This document shows, in pieces, positions 44,490 to 54,928 of a stretch of 64,000 bases of DNA. Position 1 is the stretch's first letter. Every line of letters starts with the position of its first letter. This DNA is from Bicyclus anynana. Lineage: Eukaryota; Arthropoda; Insecta; Lepidoptera; Nymphalidae. Under the pieces are notes generated by a model. It saw only the letters and a program-made list of their open reading frames with translations, was not told the DNA's origin and made no database searches. The position numbers and the translations under genes were made by a program. The stretch lies in assembly GCF_947172395.1 (NCBI RefSeq), contig NC_069097.1, positions 14,864,142 to 14,928,141 of the forward strand. Direction: 5' to 3'.

Positions 44490-44945
44490 TAAGGTACTGT
44501 TATACATGCTCTAAAATAGCATGCTAAAAACGTGCTATTAGGTTACATTAGTTTAAATTTGCTAGCAATAAGCACGCTATTTTTAAGTGGCTCCTGAATA
44601 AGCATGCTCAAAGCAAACTAATTACACATGCTAATTTGTATCTAACGCTCTCTGTCTATAGTATCGTGTTAGACAGGGAGAGATAAAGGTGAAGAGAATA
44701 CAGAATAGCAATGCTGATCGACTAGCATAATCAATAAGCAAACCTATTCAGACTAAAAGCACGCCCCGTTCCACCCGCGCAGCAAGTAGCATACTCATAA
44801 ATCGCACGACTGTTGATTCTTGAGCAAGCTCGAAATAAGCATGCTCATTATAAGCAATGTTGCGATACACATGCTAATAAGTAGCAACTGCTCAATAGTA
44901 GCATGCTTTCGTGCTTGAAACGAGCATGTGTAATAGTAGCTTTAG
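44490..44945. mobile_element. MITE rich in GCATGCT/AGCATGC motifs
   Basis: Ends near TTATACATGCTC (44500) and GAGCATGTGTAA (44922), which are inverted. Inside, AGCATGCT, AGCACGCT and ACATGCT occur at least ten times in both orientations. Confidence 0.65.
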
Positions 44946-45264
44946 AATTATTGTTTTGCATGTTTTTTTCTCTTAAATATTCAATGTACCTACTTATTAA
45001 TTAATCACTGTACAAATAATGTGTGAATTGATTGTAGTAAATTACAATGTAAGGTGTTTTTTTACAATGATATTGCAAGCTGTATGGCGGAATTTGGTGT
45101 TTATTTCATTACGACCTATAACCTGAATTGGCAATAAATAAATTTTGATTTGATTTGATTTGGTATGAAGTCGTGCGCGCGGGCCATCGCTATCACCTTC
45201 CCGGCCCCCGCGGACCATCGACGAACGAATTTGCTAATCTATAGACTGGAGTTTCCTGGCAGCT

Positions 45265-45420
45265 TTAACACTTTCGCTGCGGCACTGATTTTTCTGTACT
45301 TTCCTCTGGTTGCGGTACGAGGTTTTTTGACCTCGTAACCCTTGAAGACGTTAGACGTACGAGGTCAATTGACCTCGCCTTCGAGGTCAATTGACCTCGT
45401 ACCGCAGCGAATGTGTTATC
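45265..45420. mobile_element. MITE with CGAGGTCAATTGACCTCG palindromes
   Basis: Ends TTAACACTTTCGCTGCGG and CCGCAGCGAATGTGTTA are inverted. Inside, two copies of the perfect 18-bp palindrome CGAGGTCAATTGACCTCG lie near 45359 and 45383. Confidence 0.8.
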
Positions 45421-45534
45421 GTACTACCACTTTGGAGTAGGCTTCGTCCGAGGCGTGGCGCGTCCAGTAACTGGTGACGCGTGCAACTCCTGCAACAGTC
45501 GAACTGTTCAGTTAAATTGTACGTATGTAGTGTG

Positions 45535-45702
45535 TTTTCAGTTGTGTGCATTTTAAGAAATTAAATATCACATGTCAAAAAACGGTGAAGGAAAAACATC
45601 GTGAGGAATACCAGAGAATTTTCTTAATTCTCTGCCAGCGTGCCAGCCAGCGTGGTGGACTATTGGCCTGAACTCTCTCATTCTGAGAGGAGACTCGACC
45701 GA
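45535..45702 (+). repeat. SINE family B, 3' half
   Basis: From CAGTTGTGTGCATTTTAAGAAATTAAATATCAC to TCATTCTGAGAGGAGACTCG. The head is missing and a GCCAGCGTGCCAGCCAGCGTGG duplication is present. Confidence 0.85.
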
Positions 45703-46061
45703 AACTTAATTAAGTAGACATTGCATGCAATGTATTGCACTAAGACCGGCTATCGTCGTATTCTGCGGGACCGTCCCGTAATGCTAGATGTAATCCCGTA
45801 TTGAAATAATTAGTAAAATAGCCCCTTAAAACGTTGGATGCGTCCCGCATATCCCGCATATTCTACACGACATCCAAACGCGCGCTCGAACAATAACGCT
45901 GCATCCATACGCGTTGCGCGCGGCAAGTATATCACGCGTGATTAGGTACCGACTACTGACTTCCCCCCTTCCCCCCAACAATATCTATCCACAAAAAGTC
46001 CTATATTCAATTTTCAGAAAGTTGGCCGCCTATACACGGACGTCACAGCCAAATTCAAAAC

Positions 46062-46435
46062 ATCATCATCATCATCATATCAGCCGATGGACGTCCACTG
46101 CAGGACATAGGCCTTTTGTAGTGACTTCCAAACATCACGGTACTGAGCCGCCTGCATCCAGCGAATCCCTGCGACTCGCTTGATGTCGTCAGTCCACCTG
46201 GTGGGGGGTCGGCCAACACTGCGCTTACTAGTGCGGGGTCGCCATTCCAGCACTTTGGGACCCCAACGTCCATCGGCTCTTCGAACTATGTGCCCCGCCC
46301 ATTGCCACTTCAACTTCGCAACTCGTTAAGCTATGTCGGTGACTTTGGTTCTTCTGCGGATCTCCTCATTTCTGATTCGATCACGCAGAGATACTTCTAA
46401 CATAGCTCGTTCCATCGCCCGCTGTGTGAATCTGA
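46062..46435 (-). mobile_element. RTE-type LINE 3' fragment
   Basis: The minus strand encodes RSVGRPPTRWTDDIKRVAGI, then RWMQAAQYRDVWKSLQKAYV and a WTSIG end, followed by (ATG)n. It is one of the best-preserved RTE ends here. Confidence 0.88.
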
Positions 46436-46494
46436 GCCTTCTTATGAGGCCCATAGTTAGCGACCAAGCTATTCAACCAAGCGATTCAAAATGT

Positions 46495-46775
46495 ATTACA
46501 TAAATAATACATGGACATCCGCGGGTGGGAAAGGAACGTGGACGAGGGAATTAATAAAGGACTTAAAAAGATGGCATCAAAGAAATCACGGGGAGGTGGA
46601 CCGATGGCTGACTCAAGCTCTGAGCGGTCACGGGGTGTTTAACACGTACCTCTTTGCACTAGGGTAATCTCCTACCGAAAAGTGCTATTTCTGTGGAGAA
46701 GACGACACTCCACGACATGCCTTATTCGAATGTCCTGCCTGTGACGACCTGAGAGGAGCGGCACAGGGAGAGTAG
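46495..46775 (+). mobile_element. R1-like LINE ORF2 C-terminal fragment
   Basis: Encodes RELIKDLKRWHQRNHGEVDR, then LTQALSGHGVFNTYLFALG and, after an in-frame TAA, CYFCGEDDTPRHALFECPAC. The C..C......H....C pattern is the terminal zinc knuckle of R1-clade elements. The stop and truncation show it is dead. Confidence 0.8.
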
Positions 46776-46924
46776 GAGCACTCATCATAATTGCTTTTGG
46801 CAAGTGAAACTGTATTGCATAAGAATTAGTAGCACAACTTTCTGATTTACCTACAATCGAATTGATTTGAACTGCCAGTAGGTACCTACCTACCATTTTG
46901 AATAAAAATGATACTTACGAAGTC

Positions 46925-47108
46925 GTTATCAACCCATATTCGACTCACTGCTAAGCTCGAGTTTCCTCTCCGAATAAGAGGTGTTAGGCCAATAGTCCAC
47001 GCTGGCCCAATGCGGATTGGCAAACTTCACACACGCAGAGAATTAAGAAAATTCTCTGGTATGCACGCTTCCTCACGATGTTTTCCTTCACCACGTGATA
47101 TTTATTTT
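46925..47108 (-). repeat. SINE family B, 3' part
   Basis: Minus-strand terminus GAGCTTAGCAGTGAGTCGAATATGG and body; head missing. Confidence 0.8.
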
Positions 47109-47528
47109 TTTAAATCTTATTCTACTTACTTATTTAAGTACAACTGTTGTAGATATTACTGAACTGTAGCTTGAAGAGGTTTTGAGCTTTGTAGAGCTAC
47201 TAAGGTATATTATACTCGTACTCTTGTGTATGAAACTTCAATAATAAAATTAAAAAATATATCATCAAAACATACCTAGATATTTAAAAGATATGGCAAA
47301 TATGGACTCCGGTAGCATGATTGCACGTATGCTGTCCAGCGAAGGTGAGTGGCAGCTATACGGACGAATGCTCCGGAATATAATGATGAGAAGGGAAGAA
47401 AGGGAAAAAGAAGAAAAAAGGAAAAGAGAAGAGAAATTTAAAGCCAGTTAGCATGATGCAATGCCACGCAGTACCGTGCTAATTATAGAGATTGAAAAAA
47501 AAAACATGGACAGTCAACGTATTAAAAC

Positions 47529-47775
47529 CTAGTGAATCACCTTTATGAGGTGCACGGTATCCCTGATGTCCACGTCGCATCGGACCATCTTCTCGTAAAG
47601 CTTGAGCGTGGTTTCAGCGGTACGGAACCAGCCGAATTCCATCGCCTCGTTGTAGGCCGCCATCTTCTGCTGCTCGAACAAGATTTGCCTCAACCGGCTA
47701 AAGAGGTAGCCGATTTTGTATCTCTTGTCTAACCGGTCATCTTCCTTTAGTAATAGGGCCCTTTTTACTTGGTAC
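47529..47775 (-). CDS. Secreted helical protein G3, last exon
   Basis: Minus-strand acceptor CACACAG; it enters with one base and ends TAG at 47531-47529. The translation YQVKRALLLKEDDRLDKRYK, IGYLFSRLRQILFEQQKMAA and TLKLYEKMVRCDVDIRDTV. It spans regions that are two exons in G2 and G4: DKRYKIGYLFSRL fits the penultimate-exon block and EKMVRCDVDI the last-exon block. AAG|GTGATT near the end could instead be a donor, but the stop follows after three more codons. Confidence 0.87.
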
Positions 47776-48019
47776 CTGTGTGAGGCATAAAAAAATTAAT
47801 TAAACGGACCTCAAAGATGTATTAAAAATCGAAAAATAACATTGTAGCGTGTAGACCAGGATTAATTAAACGTGTAAGTTAGCTGTTAGTGAATGTAATA
47901 AAATGACGTAAACGTAGTCTTATGTAAACAATATGGGACAGACACGCATTTCGCTGTCGAGCGAGTGTCGATCCCTGTAAAATATAAAAATAGTCGATCA
48001 GTAAACGTAATAATGTGAA

Positions 48020-48445
48020 CACGCCTTTTATTTAAATGCCATCTAACCGTAATAACTTAATATAACCGGCAAAACATCATACCCATATGTCCTTTCTATT
48101 GAATGGTTTGAAGGCGGTGCCAAACAGGCTCTTAAAGTTCATTTTGGTTTTTGGCACCGCCTTCAAACCGATCAATAGAAAGTACAATGTTATTTTTCGC
48201 TATTAAAAGTAATGCATCATACAATAGTAACCGTAAACACCACAGCATGGACAATTTCGCTCACTTATTTCAGTTAGTTAGTAGTAACCGATTTTCGTGA
48301 AAATTAAATGGGACCAATCGGGAAGAATACTTCCAAACAAAAAAAAATGAAATTGCTCAATAAATGACAAAGTTATGAGGTAACAAACATGAAAAAAAAC
48401 ATATCCATTGAATTGACAACCTCCTCTTTTTTTGAAGTCGGTTAA
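48020..48445. repeat. Dispersed repeat (second copy)
   Basis: Matches 35130-35640 and 56455-56875 (GGCACCGCCTTCAAACCGATCAATAG, ATTTTCGTGAAAATTAAATGGGACC, TTTTTTTGAAGTCGGTTAA). It also contains an internal inverted pair around AACCGCC/GGCGGTGCCAAA near 48110-48170. Confidence 0.6.
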
Positions 48446-48726
48446 AGAGAATAATTTACTAAGATAGACAGAGGTAACTGAGTGGTAGGTGCTTTGACAC
48501 CTATATTATGTATCTAAGGGTAGGTGTTTAGTTACTAGCGCCATCTGTTGACTACCCTACGAACATTCTGTAAAGTAAGTCTGCGCGGCGGCAAGATACT
48601 CCATCTTGCAATACCCCGATTCTTATTCTGACAAGGAGACAAAGTATGGGACCGAGGCGCCATCTCCTCGCAACTCACGGATTGTGTTTCCTATTGTTGT
48701 AACAAGATGGCGTGTTTTCAGTTCCA

Positions 48727-49465
48727 CACTCAGACCAACTACATAAGGCATAGTATCGCACCAAATTCTAGAACAATAACAAAATTGTCTGTCGTTTTAT
48801 AAGGGGGACGAGGTAAACGAATCGAAATAAGTTAACACCAATAGATATATTTCGTGTCTTTACACACACACAACTAGAAATTTGAATCGCAATTTGAGAC
48901 ATAGCTGTCATATGCAGAGTGAAAACACACCAAAGAGGCCTTACCAAGCCTCAACCCACGTTTAACGAAAATATTTCTTAAACTTAACCGTAACAAACTT
49001 AAAACAATTACGGAACTAATGGCATGACACTGCTCACTAAATATACAGTAAACAGCCATCGGTTCAAGGTATAACTGATAGTCCTCTGTGCAGAGCATAT
49101 ATGGAGGAAAAGAAACACTGCTACTTGTTATGCTTAGATGAAAAGGTGTATCCGAAGAACGCGCAGCACACATTGGCTCCCCAGCAACACTCCAAGAGAC
49201 GTTCGGCACCTTGGGCGGCTTGCTAAGCCTCTGGAGCGAGCTCGGTTGGCTCCAGTGGGGACCAGCACCAAATGGACCGACGAACGACGGCCAATAAGTG
49301 GCCAAGTGCAAGAAAAGGCCCAGGAAAAAAAGAAGAAGAAGACGATTACAACTATGAAACATAGATTGCTAAACAGTTTTTATGAACGCGTTAGATCGTT
49401 GATCTTATACTTTGGCAGAGAGGTAACGTCTGGCGAGGCCTCAGACCAATTACCTACCTGCCTCG
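48727..49465. mobile_element. MITE split by a LINE tail
   Basis: The left part (48727-48840, CAGACCAACTACATAAGGCATAGTATCGCAC) and right part (49350-49465, TGAAACATAGATTGC to GGCCTCAGACCAATTACC) are the two halves of the MITE family at 29274 and 32609. About 500 nt inserted between them carry a plus-strand LINE-like 3' tail with AAGTGGCCAAGTGCAAG and AAAAAAAGAAGAAGAAGA. Confidence 0.75.
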
Positions 49466-49597
49466 CTATACGTTACTCCTTGTGTACCTAACTAAATTAA
49501 ATTAAGACGATTAGCCACATTTGTTCGCTTCAGTTTCGACGCAGTATTGACATATTTAATAGTAAAAACCTTAGGGTACAACAACAAGATATGTATG

Positions 49598-49978
49598 TGA
49601 TAAATCTATATATATAAAAGAAAGTCGTGTTAGTTACTCCACTTGTAACTTTAGAACGGCTGAACCGATTTAGCTGAAAATTGGCAGGAAGGTAGTTTAG
49701 AGCCAGGAGAAGGACATAAGATTCGTTTTTATAAAAAAAGTCGGGTTTTCCTTCCTGACGCTATAACTCCAGAACGCACGAACCGATTTCCACGGTTTTG
49801 CATTCGTTGAAAAGGTCTCGGGCACCGTGAGGTTTATAGCAAAGAAAATTCAGGAAAAATTTCAACGTAGAGTAGGGGTAGGGTAAGGGTAGGGTAGGGA
49901 TATGGTAGGGGTAGGGTAGGGGAAGAGTAGAGGTAGTTGAAAGTTTACATCGAGTTTCACGCGGACGCTAGTAAATAA
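49598..49978 (+). mobile_element. Helitron-like element with GTAGGG tract
   Basis: TCTATATATATAAAAGAAAGTCGTGTTAG start and TTTCACGCGGACGCTAGT end. A (G)GTAGGG-rich tract lies at 49870-49936. Confidence 0.7.
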
Positions 49979-50039
49979 ATAAATTAATGAATGGATGGAT
50001 GAATGAATGAATGAATGAATAAATAAACAAAAGGACAAC

Positions 50040-50394
50040 CTTGCATGTACGATCCACTGTATGATTAAGGCGAACACCTTATTCCGTTTGCCGGGCTCAT
50101 AGTTTTGGTATATATAGAAGTCTTCAGGATCGTACCAGCCCCGCCAGCCGCCGGGGCCCCACGTCGTCGAGAAAAAATTGGCAATTTCCTCAAATGTGTC
50201 CAATAAGTAATCAAAACCTAAAGCAAGATATTCCCACCAGGAATACCTTCTGCTGGTACTACGAGTAATGTTCTTTAATATTCCGGTAATTTCATTATAA
50301 TCCATAATGTCAGGAGTCATGACTTTCGGGTTCAAATAATCGAAATCCTTCCACTGGTGCAGTTTTGCCTTTCTCTTTAGTAAATCGTTTTTAT
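50040..50394 (-). CDS. Secreted helical protein G3, middle exon
   Basis: Minus-strand acceptor TTAATTTTTAG; it enters with two bases (completing Asp) and leaves with two (AG) at a weak donor AAG|GTTGTC. The translation KNDLLKRKAKLHQWKDFDYL, MDYNEITGILKNITR, EYLALGFDYLLDTFEEIANF, then WGPGGWRGWYDPEDFYIY and FALIIQWIVHA. The Trp/Gly-rich stretch before the last helix corresponds to the W..P...DP blocks of G1 and G4. An NIT glycosylation site is present. A GTACAT donor in phase 0 is possible but would not join the last exon in frame. Confidence 0.87.
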
Positions 50395-50524
50395 CTAAAA
50401 ATTAATTTTCATTCATAAATAAGGTTTTGTCTGTTTTGTAGAAGAAAATAACGTCGTGTAAAAAAATGTCTGAAACTAGGTACTTGTACCGAATCGTAAA
50501 TCTATGTCTGAAACTATCATTTTT

Positions 50525-50640
50525 AACCGATTTCAAAAAAAGGAGGTTATCAAATTGTCGGAATCTTTTTTTTTTATGTATGTTCACCGATTACTCGAAG
50601 ACGCCTGTACCGATTTGAAAAATTATCTTTGAGGGAGGGT
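50525..50640 (+). repeat. Short repeat beginning AACCGATTTCAAAAAAAGGAGG
   Basis: Shared with 10532-10585 and, inverted, with 44040-44145, 48420-48445 and 56850-56870. It includes GTATGTTCACCGATTACTCG. Confidence 0.6.
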
Positions 50641-50699
50641 ATGCTTTGCAGTTGATCCCATAGTAATCATGTCAGGATTTAATGATGGGATTCTGGAGA

Positions 50700-51240
50700 A
50701 ATCGAGGGAAACTTTCAAAAATCGAAAAGGCAACTACATTACATCTTACATCTAGATACATTACATCTTACATCTAGATGTGTTGTAACTGTCATTAGGG
50801 GTCTGGTGATGGAGACGAAGGACAGGTAAGGGAGCTTCTCAACGGTTTACAGTAGCTATGTTGTAATTGGGCTTGATCTATTTAAACTGATAAAAACTTT
50901 ACATCTAGATGGGTCAACAGAAACAAAGAATATTATGAATGTTCGTTCCTAGGGAAAATGGGGAGTAATGTATGCGAGTAAAGGTTAAAGTAGTATTTTT
51001 AAAATGGGTTTGGTTGATTGTATCGAACTACTAATCATAAGAAAATAACGTCGTGGTTTAAGGATTTATAATCAAAATGTTTATTTTTTACACTAAAAAT
51101 GGAAAAATATTATTTTTTAATAAAAAATACAACCTACTATAATATATTAAAAAGCGGAAAATAACATCGTATGTGCTACCTTCTCAGTTTGCTCAGTGCG
51201 ATCCGTTTGAAGGTGGTGCCAAGTTAATAGTGGTGATAAA
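50700..51240. other. Intron of G3, no recognised element
   Basis: AT-rich. CTTACATCTAGATACATTACAT is duplicated around 50740-50775, and a piece similar to the 35-kb repeat (AAAATAACATCGTATGTGCTACCTTCTCA) lies at 51157-51186. Confidence 0.45.
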
Positions 51241-51248
51241 CAGCTTAC

Positions 51249-51431
51249 CTATTTCATAGTCGGTTCTGCTTCCCTCATGGTCTTCGGGAGGGAGGAACAT
51301 ATTGTCCATTTTGGTCAAATCGCCGTACAAAAGTGTTTCCATGTCAAGATTATCACGCACTACCATACCGTATGTTCCGTTGTCATCTGATTCAAATATA
51401 CTCCTTGGGGAAGTGGGAATCGAACCCACGG
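51249..51431 (-). CDS. Secreted helical protein G3, upstream exon
   Basis: Minus-strand donor ATAG|GTAAGC. An acceptor TGCATTCACAG at 51432 gives a 2-in, 1-out exon, the phases shared with G2 and G4. The translation IFESDDNGTYGMVVRDNLDM, then ETLLYGDLTKMDNMFLPPED and HEGSRTDYEI is acidic. The first ~9 residues (VGSIPTSPR) come from a tRNA-like GGGTTCGATTCCCAC stretch, so the true acceptor may be CCAAG| at about 51411 instead. The signal-peptide exon was not found upstream. From 51431 G3 encodes 261 residues. Confidence 0.75.
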
Positions 51432-51634
51432 CTGTGAATGCAGAAAATAGGTTCAGGTGCCAGTCAAAATATAAAAAAAAAATCCGAATTAGAAATTACC
51501 TGCACCCAGTTCTGAGTTTCATATTTCAGTTTTTAGGCACACGCATTAATTATATTCGAATTAAAATTATTTATTATACATAAAAAAATAATCACACACC
51601 ATCAAGCGTGAACGCAGCTGGCCTATACACTGTT

Positions 51635-52345
51635 TGGTCTTTATTATCATTATCTGTGATACGAATCCGCCCAGTGGATATGACCTCTGCCTCCGATTCC
51701 GGAAGGCGTGGGTTCGAATCTAATCCGGGCCATGGACCTCCAGTTGTGTGCATTTTAAGAAATTAATTATTACGTGTCTCAAACGATGAAGGAAAAACAT
51801 TGTGAGGAAACCTGCATACCAGAGAATTTTCTTAATTCTCTTCGTGTGTGAAGTCTGCCAATCCGCATTGGGCCAGCGTAGTGGACTATTGGTCTAACCC
51901 CTCTCATTCTGAGAGGAGACTCGAGCTCAGCAGTGAGCCGAATATGGGTTGATAACGATAACGATATCATGATCAACCTATTGAAGTGGACAACAAAGTG
52001 TACATACTAATGATATCCACCGTAAGTACCGGATGACATTTGTAATTTGTATCATAGTATGTGGATGACATTTTGTCAATTGATTTGTTTTTTGTTTTGA
52101 TGGGTTGATAATAAATATTAAAATAGGAAATAGGTCCACAGTGGCCTAATTCACCATTTTGGTCTTTATTATCAACTTATTATAGTGGACAACAAAGTGT
52201 CATCTACATATTAAATGATATAAATCGTAAGTACCGGATGACATTTATAATTTATATCATAGTATGTGGATGACGTTTTTTCAATTGATTTGTTTTTTAT
52301 TTTGACAGGTTGATAATAAATACTAAAATAGGAAATAGGTCCACA
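51635..52345 (+). repeat. ~185-bp tandem duplication, one copy split by a SINE
   Basis: Unit from TTGGTCTTTATTATCA to GGAAATAGGTCCACAG. Copy 1 is 51635-51655 plus 51965-52142 with SINE B inserted; copy 2 is about 52160-52345 without the SINE. Shared blocks: AAGTACCGGATGACATTT and ATCATAGTATGTGGATGAC. Confidence 0.85.
51660..51960 (+). repeat. SINE family B, near full length
   Basis: CGCCCAGTGGATATGACCTCTGCCTCC head, GGGTTCGAATC B box, body and GCTCAGCAGTGAGCCGAATATGGG terminus. Confidence 0.93.
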
Positions 52346-52474
52346 GGTCAGTTTTCAAAAGCATGATAGATAAACAACGTTCGGAACCCTCGTCACGATT
52401 TCAACTCGCACTTGTCCAGTTTGTTTTTGGTGTGTTTGTTAGTGACAAAAAAAAATAAAAAATTGAAGGGGTAA

Positions 52475-52592
52475 GGGAAGGGTTAGGATAGTGGTAGGGT
52501 AGGGGTGGTGTAGATGTAGGGTAGTAGTAAGGGGGTCCGCGTAAAACAACAAGTTTTTCGCGGACGAAGTCGCGGGCATCCGCTAGTTTACA
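52475..52592 (+). mobile_element. Helitron-like 3' end with GTAGGG tract
   Basis: GGTAGGGTAGGGGTGG tract, then TTTCGCGGACGAAGTCGCGGGCATCCGCTAGT. Confidence 0.7.
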
Positions 52593-53261
52593 ATAAAAAC
52601 GTGTTTAGTGCACTTTGTACCTATATTTTTGGGCAGACTGTACACACACAGAGAATTTTCTTAATTCTCTTAATTGTTAATATTGGTACACTAATTATCT
52701 AAAACTAATTGGAATAGTTAAATAGTTAAGTAAAATCCGTATGACCAAGATATGTTTTAATTTCGGATTTTTCAAAATTTTCTATTTATATATTATTTAT
52801 ATTATATATATATATTATTTATTTTTATTTAAAACACTGTTTTAAATCAGGTCATCTTAAACCTGATCTAAAAAAATTGTTCTGAAAAAAATATATATAG
52901 AACTTTATTAGTTAGTTAGTTAGGGTTTGAGTACTTCAATTTTCGTTATGATGCAGAAACAGTTCTCGATTGAAAAATGAACTTACTGGCATCACAGAAT
53001 ATGTATGTCGCATGACGAAATACAACAAAAAACATAAATGTTGTGAACATTGTGTGGCAAAAACGATCTACATTTGAATATTATTTTATTATTAGAGTAT
53101 ATTATAGGTTTAAAAGTTCCAAGATACGCAATTTACTAAGTACTGAAATATATAAGTACATATGTAAGCAATTTATTAATAGTATTGATAGCACGAGCAT
53201 TATTAGTTAAATTTATTGTCCATTAAATTTTAAATTAATCTATACTTAGGTCTACCTACTG

Positions 53262-53472
53262 TAATAATCTATAGCTGAAGAGATTTTTTGTTTGTTTGGC
53301 TTAACGCGCTAATCTCAGGAAATACTGTTCCGATTTTAAATATTCTTTCAGTGTAAGATAGCCTATTTACCGAGGAAGGCGGCAATTTATTTATATCTTA
53401 TCTCTGTATTCCTACGGGAACGGGGAACCTACAGAAACCACGCGGGAAAAACCGTGCGGCGTCAGCTAGTCA
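53262..53472 (+). mobile_element. Lep1-like Helitron, near complete
   Basis: ATAATCTATAGCTGAAGAG start, GCGCTAATCTCAGGAAATACTG, ACCGAGGAAGGCGG, and the CCGTGCGGCGTCAGCTAGT end. Confidence 0.8.
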
Positions 53473-53551
53473 GGAAATAAAAGGCTTTGATTTTGTATAT
53501 TTTTGTTTATTTTATTTTTATTCAATGTTAAATCATCAAAATAAGAAAGCT

Positions 53552-53916
53552 CAGAGTCACACAGCGGGCGATGGAACGAGCTATTTTAGGAGTATCTCTG
53601 CGTGATCGAATCAGTAATGAGGAGATCCGCAGAAGAACTAAAGTCACCGACATAGCTCAACGAGTTGCGAAGCTGAAGTGGCAATGGGCGGGGCACATAG
53701 TTCGAAGAGCCGATGGACATTGGGGTCTCAAAGTGCTGGAATGGCGACCCCGCGCTAAAAAGCGCAGTGTTAGTTGACCCTCCACCAGGCGGACTGACGA
53801 CATCAAGCGAGTCGCAGGGATTCGCTGGATGCAGGTGGCTCAGTGTCGTGATGTTTGGAGATCTCTACAAAAGGCCTATGTCCTGCAGTGGACGTCCATC
53901 GGCTAATTTGATGATG
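53552..53916 (+). mobile_element. RTE-type LINE 3' fragment
   Basis: Encodes MERAILGVSLRDRISNEEIR, then IAQRVAKLKWQWAGHIVRRA and, after a frameshift, RWMQVAQCRDVWRSLQKAYV. It ends about 13 nt before the G4 stop codon, so its ATG-rich tail abuts the G4 last exon. Confidence 0.88.
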
Positions 53917-53928
53917 ATAAATGTTAAA

Positions 53929-54077
53929 TCAATCGATAAACTTCCAAGCTTCCTTTCTTGTTGCGTTTGCATTTTGCAGCATGAGTGTGCACATTTTGTG
54001 GTTCGCCATGATCAGATCGATGAGCAGATCCACGTCGAACCACAGGTTCAGCAGTCTCTCGGTCGCATCCAGCTTAT
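53929..54077 (-). CDS. Secreted helical protein G4, last exon
   Basis: Minus-strand acceptor TCTATACAG; it enters with two bases (completing Asp) and ends TGA at 53931-53929. The translation KLDATERLLNLWFDVDLLID, then LIMANHKMCTLMLQNANATR and KEAWKFID. ERLLNLWFDVDLLIDLIMANH aligns with ERCLAMSTDIEQMVKELIETH of G1 without gaps, the clearest sign that the genes are related. Confidence 0.9.
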
Positions 54078-54185
54078 CTGTATAGAACGACGAAGAAGAT
54101 GTATCTTAAGATAAATAAAACACCGGCCAAGTAAGTGTCTGGCCACGCGCAGTGTAGGGTTCCGTAGATTAAATTACGAGTAATT

Positions 54186-54229
54186 CCCATGGTGTGGGGT
54201 ATCCGATAACGATACCCCACACCATGGGA
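54186..54229. repeat. Perfect 18-19-bp hairpin
   Basis: TCCCATGGTGTGGGGTATC and GATACCCCACACCATGGGA around CGATAAC. Confidence 0.92.
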
Positions 54230-54257
54230 TAGGCGATAAAAAATGAATCTTAATTTC

Positions 54258-54486
54258 TTTTTTTTAAGCTTTACAATTTAGCCCTTGACTGCAATCTCAC
54301 CTGATGGTAAGTGACGATACAATCTAAGATAGAAGCGGGCTAACTTGTTAGGAGGAAGATGAAAATCCACACTTCTTTCAGTTTCTACACGGCATCATAC
54401 CGGAACTCTAAATCGCGCCGGGGATCGAAGCCAGGACCTCCGTCTTGTAAATCCACCGCGCATACCACTGCGCCACAGATGCCGTC
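54258..54486 (-). repeat. SINE family A, internally deleted
   Basis: 3' tail and head are present on the minus strand; the middle (CACCCTACCGG to GGTCTAGG) is deleted. Confidence 0.88.
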
Positions 54487-54694
54487 AAAAATGTATCTAA
54501 GGATAATAAAAAACCGGTTAAGTGCGTGTCGCGCGCAGTGTAGGGTTCCGTAGATTAAATTACGAGTAAACGATAACCCACACCATTGGATAGGCGTTAA
54601 AAAATTCATCCTCAAACTGTAGGTGGTGAAGGAATCCCAGAAATTAACTTTTTAAATTTTCTCTTTACCACTTTATAAACGTAATTTAAGCCGT

Positions 54695-54772
54695 GATAGC
54701 ACAGTGGATATGACCTCTGCCTTTGATTCCGGGGCATGCACCTCCAACTTTTAATTTGTGTGCATTTTAAAC
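54695..54772 (+). repeat. SINE family B, head only
   Basis: GTGATAGCACAGTGGATATGACCTCTGCC, then GGGGCATGCACCTCCAACTTTT. Confidence 0.75.
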
Positions 54773-54928
54773 CTGGTGGCCTAAGGTGTCTCTCGCGGCT
54801 CGCGCTTAAATACGAGCTTGGAAGCGCGTCAACGCTCGTACGAGTTGAGCCCACATGCGCTTCCAAAAACGAGCTCATACGCGCGTATAAAACGCTAGTC
54901 TGAAACCGCTCTTTGACGTACGTAATAC

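Larger units (their letters stand above)
54115..54605. repeat. Direct repeat flanking a SINE A copy
   Basis: CGCAGTGTAGGGTTCCGTAGATTAAATTACGAGTAA occurs at about 54150-54185 and again at 54533-54568, both followed by ATAGGCG(A/T)TAAAAAAT. Between them is a SINE A copy (54258-54486). The left copy also holds the palindrome at 54186-54229. Confidence 0.8.

Noticed and set aside
48874..49362. 162-codon minus-strand open frame
   Set aside because: Lies antisense in a LINE-like tail inserted in a MITE; the plus strand of the insert matches a retroelement end better.
49862..50040. C-terminal extension of the G3 middle exon in the open frame
   Set aside because: The extra residues come from the Helitron-like GTAGGG tract and GAATGAAT repeats; the splice donor near 50039 ends the exon before that.
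54612..54928. Continuation of the 163-codon frame past the G4 exon
   Set aside because: The part beyond 54928 runs into a SINE B head; the donor ATAG|GTATTA joins the last exon in phase.
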